From: Pyrrhosoma nymphula
Lineage: Eukaryota > Arthropoda > Insecta > Odonata > Coenagrionidae
Length of the DNA: 64,000 bases
Direction of reading: 5' to 3'
NCBI GenBank assembly: GCA_963573305.1
Contig: OY754338.1
Location: 46,093,531 to 46,157,530 of the forward strand
The notes under the pieces are model-generated. The model was not told the DNA's origin. It worked only from the letters and a program-made list of their open reading frames with translations, and searched no databases. A program made the translations under genes and the position numbers. Of this stretch, positions 59,160 to 64,000 are shown in pieces; within the stretch, counting starts at the first letter, position 1, and each line of letters starts with the position of its first letter.

Positions 59160-62100
59160 TCAATGCTAAGTTAGTGCCACGCTTAATTTCTTCATATCAC
59201 TAAAGATGCGTGAAATGAAGGAAACTTTTTACCCATCATTTCGGCAGTGCGTCTCTTTCCCTTTGAGCATTTTTTAGAGAAGCTTGCGGATCCATTCATC
59301 ACTTTGACCAGCAAAAGATAATCAACTTTTTAAAGACGGAATTTAGAGTTTCACTGACGGTCCCGTTTTTCAGAATTTTGCCAAGGACTTAAATTAAGGT
59401 AGCCCTATAGTTGTCTCCAGAGTAGTACATACCTATTTGGTAAACGGGACCAATTTTTCGGTGGAAACAGAAGTTCTTATTAAGCGGGTAAAGGTCTAAG
59501 AATTAACATGTATACACTATCTCAATATATAACTTTTGCGGACAGCGATTGAAAATCATTGAAACATCCTAAAAAGAAGAATGGGAGTGAATTCTCATAC
59601 CGGCATGGAAGAAGAGCCACCCACTCGTCTATAAAACATTTTATATCACATAGATCATACTTTATAACTACAACTTAATATTAAGCTCCTGTTTATTCTG
59701 TGACAAAAATCATTGCATTTCAAGTAAAAACCTAATAACTTCTAAGAGGATTTAGGTTATTCATAAATACATATGCGTCGAAATATCAGAAAATTAAAAA
59801 AATGTACGTGCATTAAGTCTACTTCTGAAAAAATACATGCCGTACATATACCCGTAAAACTGCAATGAATACAAGAAGTACACAATTATTGAGAGTCTAT
59901 TCAGCAAAATAGACGACGAACACTTCTTTTTGAACTTATGAGGTCATCTATGATAGCAATGTAGGTTTTTTCATCTCAATTCAACACCAGCCATGTCTGC
60001 TCTTCAAGACTTAACCGACTTCCTCTTGCAACGCTACTTATCGGAATACATATTTTCCAAAACAAATAAATCCGTTTTAACGGGATAAGATATGGTTTCA
60101 CACTCGAGAGAAAATTAATTTTTTAAATGAAGCTCTGACGCATAAATCGCGTAATAAGTCTGACTGCGTGTAGTTTTTATCCTTCATTCCAGAAATTATT
60201 ACACACCTATACCCATTAAACTACACTTAATGTATAAATTGCACAATTATGCCAACCTCGTTTACCAAAGTAGGTATATAATATTTAAACTTTTACCATG
60301 CTTTTATCGCCAAAAAGTAGAGCTAACATCATGCCTCCATAAAAGCTCTCCGCAATATGAAAATTGCACCGAAATTTCTCACCATAAACGGTAAAGGTTT
60401 CCTGAATTGCTTTTGATAATGTTCTCCCTGCTATGAATTTATCTTTGGCAAGCAAAAAAGGCCTTTGTTTACGGAGCCGACATTGCAAGGTCCGCAAAGC
60501 TTGCGTAATGCAATTGTAACCCATATGCGAATTCTAAACCTCACGCTCTAACTGCTACGCTGTTTGCTCTTTATTTGTTGATGTTTACCGGCGTTAAGCG
60601 TTCGCAGCTGGCTCGAGTTAAATAAGAAAATGGGTTACCATTTCTCCTAAAACGTTTTTGGCTCCATGGTGAAATGAAATTACCAAAACCTTTCACGACA
60701 CAGAAAGGTCTGGATACTACCGATCGTTCAAATCATCATATCAGTTTTTTCTCAACTTTAACGCCCCAAACTCGCATTTTTGTTTACTTCCGCATCGGAA
60801 GGAACACAGGGATTTATTGTTCCTTCCAGTTGCTTTTAAAGCCAATAAACCCATTCCAAGTAAGATGTTACACCTCTTCAAAATCGGCAGGATCCGAAAT
60901 TTCGTTGTGTGGAGCGATACGATTTTCCCAGGAATTTGATTTTTATAAGACGTGGATTGACCAGCAACAACATAAAGCTAATAATTTAATCAGTATTTGC
61001 TGCATTGATGCCATTAATAATATTGGTGCAAATAGATTGCGTCAAAAAATTATATATTTCAATGCTTGGCCTTTCTTCCTCTTCTAACTCGGTTGAGATA
61101 AAGTAATTCTGCGTCCTGCTTCTAACTTTGAGATCAAACTGATTGCTGGACCCTACAGTTCATGAGCACAACTGGCTTGATACAGCCACAACATGAGGAT
61201 CCGTACCTCAGATACGGAATACGAAACCTCGTTTAATCGGGACTCGGATTATCAAGAGAACTGTTAAAAAAAAACATTCCCCGATATGTATTAAAAAATT
61301 AAGATAATAAATCGACCTGGTACAGGATTCTCCAGTGTACACTTCATTGTGAAGACAAATATAATTAATATGCATGCGAAACCCGCCCGACTGACATCAC
61401 ATCTTATCAATTCCATTCCCTTGCCTCTCAAAGCAGTAAGTTCGACTGGCTTACTCGAGAGCGTCCCCGTCGTTTGGAATTAGAGCGGGGAGCACTATGG
61501 GAAAAAGTTCGCAATGTACGCTGTGCGAGAGTGAACGAGGGGTGGGGTGTGGTATGAGGGGACAGTGGGAGGAACAGGGGTGGTGGGCGAAGGGGTTGGG
61601 TGGGACGCCGGACGCCGCGGTGGCGACGACGTGGGTACCGCAGACCTCTCCCCCACCCGCCCCTAACAGCATCGCAACCTCCCCACCGGCGCCCAGTTAC
61701 AAAAAAGACGCACGACCGCATTTTTTTTTAATCCAGAGAAAAACAAACATTGACTATTAAAAAACTAAAAGGCTGAAAACACCAACATACGCACACGTAC
61801 ATTAGAACGAATTTATGTCCACGTCATTGGATCAGGGATGTGTTATTGGTGTCACATTAGGCTCGTATGAGCGATGGGAACTCATCATTAAAATAGAAAA
61901 AAAAGGAGCCTGAAAGATGACGTGGTGGAATGTCAAGGGGACCGCATTCACACATCCTAGTTTCTACTTGACCACGCAAAATATAACTAGCTCTGCGTCC
62001 ACATTGAGTCTCCGCCACCAAGTTGCATAGGTATCCCAGACAGCCCGCGTATTGTTAAAAAGAATCACGCAGGTGTTTTCAAGCAGAATAAGGTGTTACT

Positions 62101-62160
62101 AATTGTGATCTCATTTAACACATGTACAAAGCCCAGTCTACCTAGCGTCACTCAGACGCA
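59160..62160. other. No gene recognised over about 3 kb
   Basis: A 137-codon frame at 60674-61087 has no recognisable domain and no splice or start context that I can support. A CpG-rich patch at about 61420-61730 has frames of 73-97 codons overlapping on both strands. Nothing supported. Confidence 0.35.
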
Positions 62161-62164
62161 TCTA

Positions 62165-62230
62165 AACACATAAAATTGAAATTCTGTTTGCTTGAGCGCT
62201 ATATATTTCCACGCCCCTTGAGAGAGACAA
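62165..62230 (+). repeat. Dispersed repeat, copy 2 (mate at 14880)
   Basis: Matches 14880-14950 in the same orientation over about 60 bp with substitutions. Family unknown. Confidence 0.45.
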
Positions 62231-62922
62231 CCAAGGACCTAGAAGAATCAATAGGGTGAATGAGAAAAGCCACAGGGGCACCATCGTCTAGTGAAACATG
62301 CAAAGTATAAACATCTCATTCAGGCCGTTAATCCTGAAAAATCCTTTCCACCAATAAGCATTTCTAATGGTCACATTTGATATGTCTTTATTAATTTTTT
62401 AAATAGAAATAAAAAGAGGATTATTATGTAAGATGACTAAATCCGATCTAAAAATATCCGCTGAGGAGAGTGCTGGAAATGCTCAGAGTTCATGAAAGGG
62501 CTTCACAGTCTACCACGGCTGTTCTGAGACTTTCAAGCCACCCGAAGTACTTCACCTTGACATGCAATAACAACACCATTTCCCTCCCGATTCTTTCACA
62601 TTGTGTAACACAATAATTATATCTCAGCCCTAAAAAGCATATCTTCCCTAGTTATACATTTACAAGAGCACACCAACCTATTAAAAACACAGTGAAAAAT
62701 AATAACTCGGACTGATGCGAAGGCAATGTATTCCTAGACAATAAAATTAGCAAGTTCAATGAAGCCACAGTGACGAGGAAACACGTGCTAATATAAAATA
62801 ACTGAAACTAAAACGTACAAATAACACTGCATGGGTGATAACGCGTTACTCGTCACTTAGAATGGAAGCTTGGCTAACAAATTAACATTCCATTCCAACA
62901 ACCTAATAATTTCCTTGAGCGT

Positions 62923-63118
62923 TAAATTAGAGAGTTGGTCACGTCTTCTTCTTTAAATCTCAACGTCCTTATATCTTTGTATTATTATAATTGCCATAAA
63001 CTGTTTTCCTTGAATTGTGCTGTAGCCCTAAAGATGCTTTAATGAAAAGGCGAAACGTCGGCAAAAAAAGGAAGTTGAGATTTTTTTTATTGCATAACCA
63101 ACTCTCTATAATTTAATG
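62923..63118. repeat. Hairpin repeat (AAAGATG...GAAACGTCGG class)
   Basis: The outer arms are AGAGAGTTGG ... AAATCTCAACGTCCTT (left, about 62928-62970) and AAGGAAGTTGAGATTT ... CCAACTCTCT (right, 63068-63108). Inside the right half lies CTAAAGATGCTTTAATG, then AAAAGGCGAAACGTCGGC, where GCTTT and AAAGGC can pair. The left half lacks the matching core, so the copy is asymmetric. Confidence 0.6.
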
Positions 63119-63119
63119 C

Positions 63120-64000
63120 ATATATTAATTAAGTGGCCAATAACCAATTCAATGAACTAATACTTTCTGTACAATTATTGAAAAAAATCATAGTGTAGGC
63201 TTTCTTAGAAGGATGATAATGTTGTTTTCATATTATTCTGCGCTTGTTGCATATTTGTCTCAAGATTTTCTCTCGTTTATGAGCAAATTGATTCAAGATC
63301 AAAGAATATTCGTCAAAATATTCGGTCGAGTATTGACGCAGGTACACAATCAGTTTGACATAGCGATAATACTAACTTTTATCAGGAACCTATTTCAGTA
63401 AGGACTCAAAGGTGACAATTTAAGGGACGACACCTCATGCTCACGATGAATCTTAACTCTTAAATGGCATCATTTTAATATAGAGGTTGCAACGACAAAA
63501 ATTCCGTCAACGTCGATGCTCGAAAATTCCGAAGCCTTTCAGGATAAGATATTTGGGGCGTGATTACGGATCATTACATCTTCTGCTCTGGCATTATCGC
63601 AATTATGATAAATCTTCAATGGATAACGAAAATGCGATGACATTTTTTAAAACTACACCTGTTCTTCAAATCCACATTCTGCACATTTTTAAAGTCGCAT
63701 GAACTGTGACTGCGAACTGTTCATTCCAAAGAAAGCTCGCGTTATAGATAAAATTAGCGGCAACGTTGAAGAACAGAAGCGTCAAAACACTTAAGCTTAA
63801 TTAGGTAAGTTTTAATACCGGGAAATTATATGGGTAAAAGAATTAAAGCTGATATTAGATATAATATGGTAATTCAGCATGGATGAACACAGCTGGATCA
63901 AACATGCATTTAATAAGCAATAAATAACTCTAGGAGGGGTGATTTTCCTCGGTTCTGTAGTGGTCTCGAGTGGCGTGAAGGAATGTGTAATACATGAAAG
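63120..64000. other. No gene recognised
   Basis: Frames of 62 and 71 codons (63213-63401, 63487-63702) have no family resemblance. AT-rich to the end of the window. Confidence 0.4.

Noticed and set aside
60674..61087. 137-codon plus-strand frame
   Set aside because: No recognisable domain, motif or repeated pattern. Length is within what chance allows over 64 kb of six-frame sequence.
1..64000. CRISPR array, prophage or bacterial mobile system
   Set aside because: No regularly spaced short direct repeats, no long ORFs and no bacterial gene organisation. All evidence points to eukaryotic non-coding DNA.

Overview
This window looks like non-coding, repeat-rich DNA from an animal nuclear genome, most likely an arthropod. 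It is AT-rich, no open reading frame exceeds 183 codons, and there are no operons, Shine-Dalgarno-led genes or bacterial signals. The only protein homology I recognise is reverse transcriptase (RT) of decayed non-LTR retrotransposons. The arthropod assignment is an inference: it rests on CR1/Jockey-like LINE remnants with a 3' end built on TGTAGATGTAGATAAA, tRNA-headed SINEs, and many foldback elements. I cannot name the species and I found no convincing host exon.

Layout. Positions 1-7,600 hold a short Tigger-like inverted repeat (701-795), two broken copies of one LINE family, here called A (1085-1475 minus, 6398-6930 plus), a CpG-rich block (3120-4060) and an inverted SINE pair (7325-7550). 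Positions 10,819-12,056 hold the best-preserved element, a minus-strand CR1/Jockey-like RT (family B) with a large internal deletion and a damaged active site. Positions 13,300-19,100 carry a hairpin repeat, LINE A copy 3, a second SINE type, another LINE fragment and a near-symmetrical head-to-head SINE palindrome (18,165-18,402). Positions 22,000-26,800 carry a nested insertion, a pogo/Tigger-like MITE and a foldback element with arms of about 170 bp. Positions 27,400-41,400 carry LINE and SINE fragments, a long hairpin at 29,443-29,628 and an ACAT microsatellite. Positions 46,700-55,500 carry a 350-bp foldback element, two more SINE copies, two neighbouring copies of LINE family E and a recent 125-bp tandem duplication. 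Positions 58,000-64,000 carry family B fragments, a palindrome with 61-bp arms and one more hairpin repeat.

Two patterns recur. First, tRNA-derived SINE units lie head to head, so that their tRNA parts face each other and the whole reads as a palindrome. Second, several otherwise dissimilar foldback repeats carry a short block of the form CTGAWGATG, a variable hairpin, then GAAAC and a GTC-like triplet. This resembles a degenerate hammerhead ribozyme core, but the spacing is not canonical and the idea is untested. No gene set acts together here: the window is a record of insertions, deletions and nested repeats. Small GC-rich patches (for example 3.1-4.1, 12.6-13.2, 17.4-17.8, 22.8-23.2, 43.1-43.8, 46.1-46.6, 54.3-54.7, 57.6-58.0 and 61.4-61.7 kb) are the places I would look first for regulatory or exonic sequence, but I cannot support any such call.
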